The notes beneath the pieces are model-generated. The model worked only from the letters and a program-made list of their open reading frames with translations. It searched no databases and was not told the origin of the DNA. DNA of 64,000 bases from Candidatus Kaistia colombiensis (lineage in GTDB: Bacteria; Pseudomonadota; Alphaproteobacteria; Rhizobiales; Kaistiaceae): assembly GCA_029203105.1 (NCBI GenBank), contig CP119318.1, positions 4,230,501-4,294,500 of the forward strand, written 5' to 3'. This document shows positions 55,439 to 63,914 of this stretch, piece after piece (positions within the stretch are counted from its first letter, which is position 1; each line of letters begins with the position of its first letter). The translations under genes were made by a program, and so were the position numbers.

Positions 55439-56245
55439 CTATTCCTTGGCGAGAAGGGTGAACCCCTGAGCCTCGAAGCTCGGGCGGGCTTCCGTCGAAA
55501 TCAGCCATTCCAGGAACGCCTTGGCGTCCGGGCTGGTCGAGGCGGCGACCCGGGCGACAGGATAGACGATCGCCGGATGACTGTCCTCGGGGAAGGTTCC
55601 GACCACCTTGACGCCGGGTTCCGCCTTGGCATCCGTGCCATAAACGATGCCGAACGGGGCCTCGCCCTTGGCGACGAAGGCGAGCGCGCTGCGGACATTG
55701 TCGGCCTGGGCGACCTGCGCGGCGACCGCGTCCCAGACGCCGAGCGCCGTCAGCGCCGCCTTGCCATATTTGCCGGCCGGCACCGAATCGATCGAGCCCA
55801 TGGCGAGCTTGCCATCCTTGCCGAGCGCTTCGGCGAGCGGGAAATCCTTGGCGATCGTCAGTTCCGCGGTCGAATCCTTCGGCGCGACCAGAACCAGCGT
55901 GTTGCCGAGCAGGGTCACGCGCGTCGCCGGATCGATCAGGTCCTTCTTGGCCAGATAGTCCATCCAGTCTAGATCGGCGGAGAAGAAGATGTCGGCCGGC
56001 GCGCCGGATTCGATCTGCTTGGCGAGGTTGGACGAGCTCGCATAGCTGATCGCCAGTTCCTTGCCGGTCTTGGCCTTGTAGGCGCTGGCGGCGCCGTCGA
56101 GCGCGTTCTTCAGGCTGGCGGCGGCGAAGACGGTGACATCAGCGGCCCGGGCCGTCGCGGCTGCGAAGGGAGCGACGAGCGGCGCGGCGAAAAATGCGAG
56201 GCTGCCAAGCAGGACAAGCCCGCGACGGAGGCGTTGGATCGACAT
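55439..56245 (-). CDS. modA: Molybdate-binding periplasmic protein
   Basis: A 268-residue protein. The signal peptide is LRRGLVLLGSLAFFAAPLVAPFAAATARA, and the mature protein opens ADVTVFAAASLKNALDGAASAYKAKTGKELAISYASSSNLAKQIESGAPADIFFSADLDWMDYL. These are the oxyanion-binding Ser motifs of ModA (A-A-S-L and S-S-S-N). The rest follows the family (GPG-like SVPAGKYGKAALTALGVWD, GEAPFGIVYGTDA, and ARPSFEAQGF). The ATG at 56245 follows AGGAG. It is first in the operon modA-mop-modB-modC. Confidence 0.95.
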   Translation of the reverse strand: MSIQRLRRGLVLLGSLAFFAAPLVAPFAAATARAADVTVFAAASLKNALDGAASAYKAKTGKELAISYASSSNLAKQIESGAPADIFFSADLDWMDYLAKKDLIDPATRVTLLGNTLVLVAPKDSTAELTIAKDFPLAEALGKDGKLAMGSIDSVPAGKYGKAALTALGVWDAVAAQVAQADNVRSALAFVAKGEAPFGIVYGTDAKAEPGVKVVGTFPEDSHPAIVYPVARVAASTSPDAKAFLEWLISTEARPSFEAQGFTLLAKE

Positions 56246-56266
56246 GATGAGCTCCTGAAATCGGAG

Positions 56267-56290
56267 CGACATTTCTGCACGGAAATGTCG
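56267..56290. promoter_or_regulatory. Perfect inverted repeat upstream of modA, candidate operator
   Basis: CGACATTTC, six bases (TGCACG), GAAATGTCG, 22 nt upstream of the modA ATG. It may be an operator or a leader hairpin. I cannot match it to a known ModE box. Confidence 0.5.
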
Positions 56291-56402
56291 AGGGATCAAC
56301 GCCTCGCGGATAGATCACCCCGGTTGATGGACAGCGCACGAATTGGAATTGGACGCGGTCCAGCGGGCCCGGCTAGCCTGACGCGAGGAACGAGGAGTGA
56401 TC

Positions 56403-57023
56403 ATGGTCGCCGAATACACGCTCTATTCGATGCAGTTCTCCGGCAATTGCTACAAGCCGCGCCTTGCCATGCATGAACTCGGCATTTCGTTCCGGATCGT
56501 CGACTTCCATAAGGGCGGCGGCGAGACGACGAGCGCGGAATTCCTGGCGCTCAATCCGAACGCGCAGGTGCCGCTGCTGGTGCTGCCGGATGGCAGGCCG
56601 CTGGCCGAATCGAACGCCATGCTGCTGCACCTGGCCGAAGGCAGCGCCCTGATTCCGACCGACGCCTATGACCGCGCCATCTGCTACCAGTGGCTGTTCT
56701 TCGAGCAATACAGCCATGAGCCCGTCATCGCAGTGGCGCGCAACTGGCTGCACTATATTCCCGGCGGCCGCGAGACGATGGCGCACCGGATCGACGAATG
56801 GCAGCAGAAGGGGCACCGCGTCCTCGGCGTCATGGATCAGTTCCTGGCGAAGCACGACTTCTTCGGCGGCCCCGCCTTCTCGGTCGCCGACATCGCGCTC
56901 TACGCCTACACGCATGTCGCGAGCGAGGCGGACTACGATCTCGGCCGCTATCCGGCAATTCTCGCCTGGCTGGCGCGGGTCGCCACACGGCCCCGGCATG
57001 TCGGTCTCGACTGGCGTCCGTGA
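56403..57023 (+). CDS. Glutathione S-transferase-family protein
   Basis: A 206-residue protein with the thioredoxin-like N-domain (MVAEYTLYSMQFSGNCYKPRLAMHELGISFRIVDFHKG, N-P-N-A-Q-V-P-L-L-V-L-P-D-G with the cis-Pro, AESNAMLLHLAEG with E-S contacts to glutathione) and an all-helical C-domain with FFGGPAFSVADIALYAYTHVASEADYDLGRYPAILAWLARV. The family conjugates or reduces with glutathione; substrate unknown. GAGGAG precedes the ATG at 56403. It diverges from the mod operon. Confidence 0.92.
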   Translation: MVAEYTLYSMQFSGNCYKPRLAMHELGISFRIVDFHKGGGETTSAEFLALNPNAQVPLLVLPDGRPLAESNAMLLHLAEGSALIPTDAYDRAICYQWLFFEQYSHEPVIAVARNWLHYIPGGRETMAHRIDEWQQKGHRVLGVMDQFLAKHDFFGGPAFSVADIALYAYTHVASEADYDLGRYPAILAWLARVATRPRHVGLDWRP

Positions 57024-57223
57024 GGCCGGTGACGGCGATCACAGACAGGTTCGACCATCACGTCGTATAACCGGCTTTCACGGATTTTTAACCGTGATTT
57101 CAGCCTCTTACTTTCGACACCATATCTGTCGAGCAAAGCCACAATCCATCCGAACCGGCGCCGTAGTCGAAGCTCTGAATAGGAGCGTGGGACGGGCAAG
57201 GCTGACGGCAAGATCGACGGGAC

Positions 57224-57463
57224 ATGACGATGCGCACGAATGATGAGAACCAGAGCCGGGCGGGACGGCGCGAACGGGCCACACGCGGGGCTTTCTACCT
57301 CTGGATGGTGGCCTATGCGGCCGTCGTCGTTGCGATCGTCGCCGTCCATACCCTCGGCGGCACCGCGCCAAAGCCGGAAGACGGCCACACCCAGCAGGCG
57401 ACGCGCGCCGGTATTTCCTACGGCACGGTCATCCCGGTGGTTCAGGTCGACGTGAACGGCTGA
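57224..57463 (+). CDS. Small single-span membrane protein, unknown
   Basis: A 79-residue product. A polar N-terminus (MTMRTNDENQSRAGRRERATR) is followed by one membrane span (GAFYLWMVAYAAVVVAIVAVHTLGG) and a short tail ending GTVIPVVQVDVNG. Positive charges before the span predict the N-terminus inside. I recognise no family. Codon use agrees with neighbouring genes. The 200 bp before it contain no other ORF. Confidence 0.6.
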   Translation: MTMRTNDENQSRAGRRERATRGAFYLWMVAYAAVVVAIVAVHTLGGTAPKPEDGHTQQATRAGISYGTVIPVVQVDVNG

Positions 57464-57583
57464 TGCGCAACCGCCCCGCCCGCCTGCAAGACCGCGTAGA
57501 GGTCCGCCGGCAACCGACCGGCGGCGAACGCCGCCGGCATCACGACTCGTTCGAGATCGAGCAGTTCTGGCTGGCCGCCCCGC

Positions 57584-57937
57584 TCAGAACTTGTGAAAAA
57601 TGAAAGCGGCGCCGCCGGCGATCATCGCGAAGCCGACGAGATGGTTCCAGCCGAGCGGCTCCTTCAGATAGAGCCACGAGAACAGCGCGAAGACGACGAG
57701 GGTGATCACCTCCTGCATCGTCTTCAGCTGCGCCGCCGAATAGACGCCGTGGCCGATGCGGTTCGCCGGCACGGCGAGGCAATATTCGAACAGCGCGATG
57801 AACCAGCTGATCAGGATCACCTTGATCAGCAGCGTGTTCGGAAATTTCAGATGCCAGTACCAGGCCGACGTCATGAACACGTTGGAGGCGATGAGCAGCA
57901 GGATCGGCGCGATGGCCGGCGAAAGCAGGTTCGGCAT
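57584..57937 (-). CDS. DUF486 (DMT-type) small membrane protein
   Basis: A 117-residue protein with four membrane spans: IAPILLLIASNVFMTSAWYWHLK, LLIKVILISWFIALFEYCLAVPANRIG, TMQEVITLVVFALFSWLYLK and GFAMIAGGAAFIFHKF. The SNVFMTSAWYWHL and EYCLAVPANRIGHGVYSAAQLKTMQEVITL segments are diagnostic of DUF486, a family related to small drug/metabolite transporters. Function unknown. AAGG precedes the start. The 120 bp before its end carry no gene. Confidence 0.92.
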   Translation of the reverse strand: MPNLLSPAIAPILLLIASNVFMTSAWYWHLKFPNTLLIKVILISWFIALFEYCLAVPANRIGHGVYSAAQLKTMQEVITLVVFALFSWLYLKEPLGWNHLVGFAMIAGGAAFIFHKF

Positions 57938-58109
57938 GGGGGACCTTGCGGAGAGAGGGGCGACGCGCACTCTGCCTGTGCCGCGGCCACCGTCAAGCTC
58001 CATCCGCCATCGCGCGTGGACACACGACAATACACGCGACAGGCAAAAGCCGGCTTCCCTTTCCGCCGGCTTCCGCTAGGGTCCCGCCAACCATTTGGGG
58101 ACCCGGAAC

Positions 58110-58388
58110 ATGCCGCTGACGACCGAAGAAAAGATGCTCATCGAGATGCGCGTGGCCAATGAGAGCCCGAGCACCGCGACCGCCTATCTGCTCTGGCTGT
58201 TTCTGTGGTTCGTCTCGGCGCACCGCTTCTATCTCGGCCGTCCGGGCACGGCGATCCTGCAGATCCTCAGCTACTTCATCGTCATCGGCTTCGTCTGGCT
58301 GATTGTCGACGCCTTCCTCATCCCCGGCATGATCCGCGCCAAGCAGGACGAGATCCGCCGCCGGCTGGAGCGCGTGGCGCTGACCTGA
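58110..58388 (+). CDS. TM2-domain protein
   Basis: A 92-residue protein: STATAYLLWLFLWFVSAHRFYLGRPGTAILQILSYFIVIGFVWLIVDAFLIPGMIRAKQDEIR. Two membrane spans with the TM2 signature (S-A-H-R-F-Y-L-G-R and W-x-x-x-D-x-F-L-I-P). No assigned role. The ATG at 58110 is preceded by GGGGACCCGG. Confidence 0.9.
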   Translation: MPLTTEEKMLIEMRVANESPSTATAYLLWLFLWFVSAHRFYLGRPGTAILQILSYFIVIGFVWLIVDAFLIPGMIRAKQDEIRRRLERVALT

Positions 58389-58482
58389 GCGGCCGCGCCG
58401 GGCGCAACGAGCCACGCTGGACAAGCCGGTGGCGCGCATCTTAGCCTCACGCTCCTGACCGCCACAGCCTGGAAGCCACGCC

Positions 58483-59310
58483 ATGACCCATCCCGCGCTC
58501 GCCCCGAACCATGTCGCCGTCATCACCGGCGGCGCTTCCGGCATCGGCCTTGCGGCCGCCAGGAAGTTCCTGGCGATGGGCCTCAGGGTCGTCATCGCCG
58601 ACTATCGCCAGGACGCGCTCGATGCCGCCGCCGCGACGCTCGGCCCCGACATTCTGGCGATCCGCGCCAACGTCTCCAGCCGCGACGATGTCGAGAGGCT
58701 GAAGAACGCCGTCTACGAGCGCTTTGGCAAGGTCAATGTGCTGATGAACAATGCCGGCACCGACGGCGCCGGCCCGGTGCTTGGGTCGTTCGAGAACTGG
58801 GAGCGCGTGATCGGCACCAATCTCTTCGGCGTCGTCCATGGCATGCAGGTTTTCGTGCCGGAGATGCTGAAGGGCACGGAGCCGGGCCTCGTCATCAACA
58901 CCGGCTCCAAGCAGGGCATCACCACGCCGCCGGGCGACGCCGGCTACAATGTCTCCAAGGCCGGCGTGAAGGTGGCCACCGAGGCGCTGGCGCATGAATT
59001 GCGCAACCTCGACGGCGCCAGGGTCACGGCGCATCTGCTGATCCCCGGCTTTGTCTGGACGCACCTGACCAAGGGCGGACGGAGCGAGAAGCCGGCCGGC
59101 GCCTGGACGCCCGAGCAGACGGTCGATTTCATGCTCGCCTCGCTGGAGCGCGGCGACTTCTACATCCTCTGCCCCGACAACGACGTCGACCGCGCCACCG
59201 ACGAGAAGCGCATTCTCTGGGCCGCCGGCGACATCGTCGAGAACCGTCCGCCGCTGTCGCGCTGGCACAAGGATTTTGGCGACAAATTCAAGGCCTATCT
59301 GAAGGGGTGA
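58483..59310 (+). CDS. Short-chain dehydrogenase/reductase
   Basis: A 275-residue NAD(P)-dependent oxidoreductase: VAVITGGASGIGLAAARKF (TGxxxGIG cofactor motif), VNVLMNNAGTDG (N-N-A-G), VINTGSKQGITTPPGDAGYNVSKAGVK with the catalytic Ser and Y-x-x-x-K, and PGFVWT after it. The D in VVIADYRQD after the second strand favours NAD(H). Substrate unknown. The GNAT gene starts four bases after its stop and is probably co-transcribed. Confidence 0.93.
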   Translation: MTHPALAPNHVAVITGGASGIGLAAARKFLAMGLRVVIADYRQDALDAAAATLGPDILAIRANVSSRDDVERLKNAVYERFGKVNVLMNNAGTDGAGPVLGSFENWERVIGTNLFGVVHGMQVFVPEMLKGTEPGLVINTGSKQGITTPPGDAGYNVSKAGVKVATEALAHELRNLDGARVTAHLLIPGFVWTHLTKGGRSEKPAGAWTPEQTVDFMLASLERGDFYILCPDNDVDRATDEKRILWAAGDIVENRPPLSRWHKDFGDKFKAYLKG

Positions 59311-59313
59311 GCC

Positions 59314-59814
59314 ATGCCGATCAGCATTCGCTCGATCACCGAGGCCGACATTCCCGGCTTTCGCGTAGCTGTAGATTCGGTCGCGCGCGAACGACGCTAT
59401 CTGGCGCTGCTGGAAGCCGGACCGATGGCCCAGACGGCGGCCTTCGTGCTGGGCAATATCGAAAAGGGCAATCCGACCTTTGTTGCCACCGACGAGGACC
59501 GCGTCGTCGGCTGGTGCGATATCATCCGCAACGAGCGGCGGGAAATCCATCGCCATCGCGGCGCTCTCGGCATTGGCATCGTCGCCCCCTACCGCCATCA
59601 GGGCATCGGGCGACGTCTCATGGAGACGGCCATCTCCGCAGCCTGGGCGACAGGCATGACACGGATCGAGCTGGACGTCCGCGCTGACAACCAGAACGCG
59701 ATCGCGCTCTACAAGCGCCTGGGCTTCGAGATGGAAGGGACGCAGCGCAACGCCGGTTGGATCGACGGCAGCTACCATGACGTTCATTCCATGGCGCTGC
59801 TTGCAAGGGTCTGA
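59314..59814 (+). CDS. GNAT-family N-acetyltransferase
   Basis: A 166-residue acetyltransferase: ISIRSITEADIPGFRVAVDSVARERRYLAL, GWCDIIRNERREIHRHRGALGIGIVAPYRHQGIGRRLMETAI (the R/Q-x-x-G-x-G/A acetyl-CoA loop, here R-H-Q-G-I-G-R-R), then RIELDVRADNQNAIALYKRLGFEMEGTQRNAGWIDGSYHDVHSMALL. The last part resembles acyltransferases of the RimJ/RimL or phosphinothricin type. Substrate unknown. It follows the SDR gene by three bases. Confidence 0.92.
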   Translation: MPISIRSITEADIPGFRVAVDSVARERRYLALLEAGPMAQTAAFVLGNIEKGNPTFVATDEDRVVGWCDIIRNERREIHRHRGALGIGIVAPYRHQGIGRRLMETAISAAWATGMTRIELDVRADNQNAIALYKRLGFEMEGTQRNAGWIDGSYHDVHSMALLARV

Positions 59815-59821
59815 AACGGAA

Positions 59822-59849
59822 ACGGCGCGATGGCTCCCCATCGCGCCGT
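59822..59849. terminator. Hairpin between convergent GNAT and gguB genes
   Basis: ACGGCGCGATGG pairs perfectly with CCATCGCGCCGT around CTCC, eight bases after the GNAT stop codon. There is no T-run, so it may be a stabilising structure or a weak bidirectional terminator. Confidence 0.5.
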
Positions 59850-59918
59850 GGCCTCGTTGATTGTCGCAGCCATGCCGAGGCACCCAAGGCGCCGCCGCAC
59901 GCTTCGAAGACGGACCCG

Positions 59919-61211
59919 TCAGCCCTTGTTCTTGTTGTAGACGTCGAAGACGACGGCGCCGAGCAGGACGAGGCCCTTCACGACCTGCTGCCAGTCGACG
60001 TTGACGCCCATGATCGACATGCCGTTGTTCATCACGCCCATGATGAAGCCGCCGACGACGGTGCTGATCACCTGGCCGACGCCGCCCATGGCGGATGCGC
60101 CGCCGATGAACACCGCCGCGATGACGTCGAGCTCGCTGCCAAGACCGGCTGCCGGCACGGCCTGACCGAGGCGGGCCGCGATGATCAGGCCACCGAGTGC
60201 CGACAGCACGCCCATGTTGATGAAGACGAGCAGGGTCAACCGCTCGGTCTTGATGCCGGAGAGCTGTGCCGCCTTGATGTTGCCGCCCATCGCGTAAACG
60301 CGGCGGCCGATGGTCGTATGCCGCGTGATGAACACGAAGAAGGCGACGAGGATGCCCATCACCACCAGCACGATCGGGAAGCCGCGATAGACGGCGAACT
60401 GGTAGACGAAGAACAGCGCGAGCGCCGAGATGACGATCGTCTTCGCGACGAAGAGGCCGAACGGCTCCGCCTCGTAGCCGTGCTTCTCGCGCGTGCGACG
60501 GGAACGGACGCCGGAGATCGCAAAGGCGAGGACGGCGATGATGCCGAGGACCACCGTCGTCAGGTTGAGCGTGACGCCCGAGCCGAAGATCGTCTTGCCG
60601 GCCGCGTTGACCGTCGGCGGGATCAGCACCCAGGTGCCGAGGATTTCCGGCAGGAAGCCCGAGCTCAGTGCCTTGAAGGAATCCGGCAGCGGACCGACCG
60701 ACGAGCCACCGCCGAGCAGGCCCTGGCAGAGGCCGCGGAACACCAGCATGCCGGCGAGCGTGACGATGAAGCTCGGGATCCGGTGATAGGCGATCCAGTA
60801 GCCCTGTGCCGCGCCGATGGCGCCGCCGACGATCAGGCAGAGGATCGCGACAACAAGCGGATTGGCGAAGAACCCGCCCAGCGGCCAGATCACCATCATC
60901 ATCGCCGCCAACGCACCGATGAAGCCGGCGACGGAGCCGACCGAGAGGTCGATGTGGCCGGAGACGATGACGAGCAGCATGCCGAGCGCCATCACGATGA
61001 TGAAACTGTTCTGCTGCACGAGGTTGCTGAGGTTGACCGGCTTGAACAGGGTGCCCGTCGTCAGCTGGAAGAACACCATGATGGCGATCAGCGCCAGGAT
61101 GAGTCCGTATTCGCGCAGGTTCGAGACGAATGACGAAACGGGGACGCGCGTCCCGGTCGGGATGTCCTGGGCGACGCCGGTCTGCGGATTGGGAGCGGTA
61201 TCGGTGCTCAT
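59919..61211 (-). CDS. gguB: Multiple-monosaccharide ABC transporter permease GguB
   Basis: A 430-residue permease, longer than the usual 330 of CUT2 permeases and typical of GguB. It shows VMALGMLLVIVSGHIDLSVGSVAGFIGALAAMMMV (I-D-L-S-V-G-S), AYHRIPSFIVTLAGMLVFRGL, an inserted loop (GVRSRRTREKHGYEAEP) and VYAMGGNIKAAQLSGIKTERLTLLVFINMGVLSALGGLI. It ends DVYNKNKG. Its start overlaps the gguA stop by four bases. Confidence 0.95.
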   Translation of the reverse strand: MSTDTAPNPQTGVAQDIPTGTRVPVSSFVSNLREYGLILALIAIMVFFQLTTGTLFKPVNLSNLVQQNSFIIVMALGMLLVIVSGHIDLSVGSVAGFIGALAAMMMVIWPLGGFFANPLVVAILCLIVGGAIGAAQGYWIAYHRIPSFIVTLAGMLVFRGLCQGLLGGGSSVGPLPDSFKALSSGFLPEILGTWVLIPPTVNAAGKTIFGSGVTLNLTTVVLGIIAVLAFAISGVRSRRTREKHGYEAEPFGLFVAKTIVISALALFFVYQFAVYRGFPIVLVVMGILVAFFVFITRHTTIGRRVYAMGGNIKAAQLSGIKTERLTLLVFINMGVLSALGGLIIAARLGQAVPAAGLGSELDVIAAVFIGGASAMGGVGQVISTVVGGFIMGVMNNGMSIMGVNVDWQQVVKGLVLLGAVVFDVYNKNKG

Positions 61212-62740
61212 GCTGCTTTTCCTTCTCCGCGCACGATGGCGCGCATGATCTTCTCCTGGCTGGCGTCGCTCGCCGCCATCTCGCCAACGATCGCACCCTC
61301 GTTCATGACGTAGATGCGGTCGGAGATGCCAAGAATCTCGGGCATTTCGGATGAGATCACGATGATCGCCCTGCCCTCGGCCGCGAGGCGCGCGATGATC
61401 GTGTAGATCTCGTATTTGGCGCCGACATCGATGCCGCGCGTCGGCTCGTCGAGGATCAGCACTTCCGGGTTGGCGAAGAGCCACTTGCTCAGCACAACCT
61501 TCTGCTGGTTGCCGCCCGAGAGGTTGCCGGCCTTCTGGTAGACGCTCGGCGAACGGATGTTCGTCTTGCTGCGATACTCGTTGGCGACATCCAGCTCCCG
61601 GAGGTCGTTGATGACGCCGTTGCGCGATACGCCCTTCAGATTGGCGATCGTGATGTTGTTCTTGATGTCCTCGATCAGGTTGAGGCCGAAGACCTTGCGG
61701 TCCTCCGTCACATAAGCGAGGCCCCGCTTGACCGCCTTGCCGACGGTCGAGACATCGACGGGCTTGCCGTGCAGTTCGACCTCGCCGGTGATCTTGCGGC
61801 CATAGCTGCGCCCGAACAGGCTCATGGCGAATTCGGTCCGCCCGGCGCCCATCAGGCCGGCGATGCCGACGACCTCGCCCTTGCGGACGTTCATGCTGAT
61901 GTTCTTGATGACCTGCCGGTCCGCATGCAGCGGATGATAGACCGACCAGTTCTTCACTTCGAAGTAGACTTCGCCGATCTTCGGATCGCGCGGCGGATAG
62001 CGGTCTTCGAGCGAGCGGCCCACCATCGAGGTGATGATCCGGTCCTCGCTGATCTCACTGCGATCCAGCGTCTCGATCGTGCGGCCGTCGCGAATGACCG
62101 TGACATGGTCGGCGACGCGATTGATCTCGTTCAGCTTGTGCGAGATGATGATCGAGGTGATGCCCTGGCGCTTGAACTCCAGCAGCAGATCCAGCAGCGC
62201 CTGGCTGTCCTTCTCGGAAAGACTGGCCGTCGGCTCGTCCAGGATCAGCAGCTCGACTTCCTTGCTCAGCGCCTTGGCGATTTCCACCAATTGCTGCTTG
62301 CCGGTGCCGATATTGGTGATCAGCGTCTTCGGATCTTCGCGGAGCCCCACCTTCTTGAGCAGATCGCGTGTGCGCTTTTCATTGGCGCCCCAGTCGATCA
62401 CGCCAAACTTCGCATGTTCGTTGCCGAGGAAGATGTTCTCGGCGATCGACAGCATCGGCACCAGGGCGAGTTCCTGGTGGATGATGACGATGCCCTTCTC
62501 CTCGCTGTCGTGAATGCCTCTGAAGTGGCATTCCTGATCGCGATAGACGATCTGGCCTTCATAGTCGCCGGCCGGATAGACGCCGGACAGGACTTTCATC
62601 AGGGTCGACTTGCCGGCCCCGTTCTCGCCGCAGATGGCGTGGATCTCGCCTTCCTCGACCTTGAGATTGACGTTCGAGAGCGCCTTGACCCCGGGAAAGG
62701 TCTTGGTGATGTCGCGCATCTCGAGAATGTAGGAAGGCAT
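61208..62740 (-). CDS. gguA: Multiple-monosaccharide ABC transporter ATP-binding protein GguA
   Basis: A 510-residue ATPase with two nucleotide-binding domains. The first has Walker A AICGENGAGKSTLMKVLSG, signature-region IGTGKQQLVEIAKALS (degenerate LSGGQ) and Walker B LLILDEPTASLSEKD. The second has GIAGLMGAGRTEFAMSLFG (atypical Walker A), NLSGGNQQKVVLSKWLF and VLILDEPTRGIDVGAKYEIY. This asymmetric layout is usual for sugar ATPases of the RbsA/MglA type. It follows chvE by 103 bp and overlaps gguB. Confidence 0.95.
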   Translation of the reverse strand: MPSYILEMRDITKTFPGVKALSNVNLKVEEGEIHAICGENGAGKSTLMKVLSGVYPAGDYEGQIVYRDQECHFRGIHDSEEKGIVIIHQELALVPMLSIAENIFLGNEHAKFGVIDWGANEKRTRDLLKKVGLREDPKTLITNIGTGKQQLVEIAKALSKEVELLILDEPTASLSEKDSQALLDLLLEFKRQGITSIIISHKLNEINRVADHVTVIRDGRTIETLDRSEISEDRIITSMVGRSLEDRYPPRDPKIGEVYFEVKNWSVYHPLHADRQVIKNISMNVRKGEVVGIAGLMGAGRTEFAMSLFGRSYGRKITGEVELHGKPVDVSTVGKAVKRGLAYVTEDRKVFGLNLIEDIKNNITIANLKGVSRNGVINDLRELDVANEYRSKTNIRSPSVYQKAGNLSGGNQQKVVLSKWLFANPEVLILDEPTRGIDVGAKYEIYTIIARLAAEGRAIIVISSEMPEILGISDRIYVMNEGAIVGEMAASDASQEKIMRAIVRGEGKAA

Positions 62741-62803
62741 GGCGGACCGCTCCGGCGTACGTATACGGGCAAGGGACGTTAGCCCCTCGCCCGCAAGACG
62801 AGA

Positions 62804-62829
62804 AGGGGCCCCGCCGAAGCGAGGCCCCT
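62804..62829 (-). promoter_or_regulatory. GC-rich hairpin between chvE and gguA
   Basis: AGGGGCCCCGC (62804-62814) pairs with GCGAGGCCCCT (62819-62829) except for one mismatch, loop CGAA. On the reverse strand it lies 15 nt after the chvE stop. There is no T-run, so partial termination or 3' protection of the chvE message, giving more binding protein than transporter, is likelier than full termination. Confidence 0.6.
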
Positions 62830-62843
62830 CGATTGTGTCGTGA

Positions 62844-63914
62844 TTACTTGAGTTCGTCGGCCTTGATGTAGCCCGACTCAACCACGAGCTTCTCGTAGTT
62901 GGTCTTGTCGACCTCATGCGGCGTCAGCAGGATCGACGGAACGACCTTGACGTCATTGTTGTAGGTCGTGGTGTCGAGGTTGGCCGGCTTGCCGCCCGAG
63001 AGGACGGTGTCGGTCAGTTCGACGGTCGACTTGGCGAGATCGCGGGTGTCCTTGAACACGGTCGAGTACTGCTCGCCGGCGATGATCGCCTTGACCGATG
63101 CGGTCTCGGCATCCTGGCCGGTCACGATCGGCCAGGGCTGGTCGGCGGTGCCGTAGCCGACGCCACGGAGCGAGGCGATGATGCCGCGCGACAGGCCGTC
63201 ATACGGCGACAGGATGCCGTCGACGCGCTTGCCGTCCGAGTAGTTGGCCGAGAGCAGGTTGTCCATGCGGGCCTGGGCGGTGGCGGCGAGCCAACGCAGC
63301 GTGCCGACCTTGTCCATGCCGACCTGGCCGGAAACGATCTTGATCGAGCCGTCGTCGATCAGCGGCTGCAGGACCGACATCGCGCCGTTGTAGAAGAAGA
63401 ACGCGTTGTTGTCGTCCGGCGAACCGCCGAACAGCTCGACGTTCCACGGCTTGGTGTCCGGGAAGCGCTCCTTGAGGCCCTTCACCAGCGACTGGGCCTG
63501 GATGACGCCGACGCCGAAATTGTCGAAGGTCGTGTAGTAGTCGACGTTCGGGGTCTTCTTGATCAGGCGGTCATAGGCGACGACGACGACACCGGCGTCA
63601 GCCGCCTTCTGCAGCGCGTCCGACAGCGTCGTGCCGTCGATCGAAGCGATGATCAGAGCCTTCGGGCCCTTGGTGATCTCGTTCTCAAGCTGGCTCAGCT
63701 GGTTCGGAATATCGTCCTGGGCGTACTGCAGGTCGACGGTGTAGCCCTTGGCTTCGAGCTGGGACTTCACGGCATCGCCATCATTGATCCAGCGCTGCGA
63801 CGTCTTCGTCGGCATCAGGACGCCGATCAGGCCCTTGTCTTCCGCATGCGCTGCCGGCGCGAGGGCCAGCATGCTGACGGTAACCGCCGCAAGCGCGGAC
63901 TTGAACAGCTTCAT
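62844..63914 (-). CDS. chvE: Multiple-sugar periplasmic binding protein ChvE
   Basis: A 356-residue binding protein. The signal peptide is MKLFKSALAAVTVSMLALAPAAHA. The mature part matches ChvE: KGLIGVLMPTKTSQRWINDGDAVKSQLEAKGYTVDLQYAQDDIPNQLSQLENEI, VVVVAYDRLIKKTPNVDYYTTFDNFGVGVIQAQSLV, ELFGGSPDDNNAFFFYNGAM and PIVTGQDAETASVKAIIAGEQYSTVFKDTR. ChvE binds arabinose, galactose, glucose and related acidic sugars. In Agrobacterium it also signals to VirA; no vir gene is seen here. GGGAGAAAACG precedes the ATG. It heads the operon chvE-gguA-gguB. Confidence 0.95.
   Translation of the reverse strand: MKLFKSALAAVTVSMLALAPAAHAEDKGLIGVLMPTKTSQRWINDGDAVKSQLEAKGYTVDLQYAQDDIPNQLSQLENEITKGPKALIIASIDGTTLSDALQKAADAGVVVVAYDRLIKKTPNVDYYTTFDNFGVGVIQAQSLVKGLKERFPDTKPWNVELFGGSPDDNNAFFFYNGAMSVLQPLIDDGSIKIVSGQVGMDKVGTLRWLAATAQARMDNLLSANYSDGKRVDGILSPYDGLSRGIIASLRGVGYGTADQPWPIVTGQDAETASVKAIIAGEQYSTVFKDTRDLAKSTVELTDTVLSGGKPANLDTTTYNNDVKVVPSILLTPHEVDKTNYEKLVVESGYIKADELK

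Noticed and set aside
62844..63914. Virulence-signalling role of ChvE in this organism
   Set aside because: No virA or other vir gene is in the window; sugar uptake with gguAB explains the operon.
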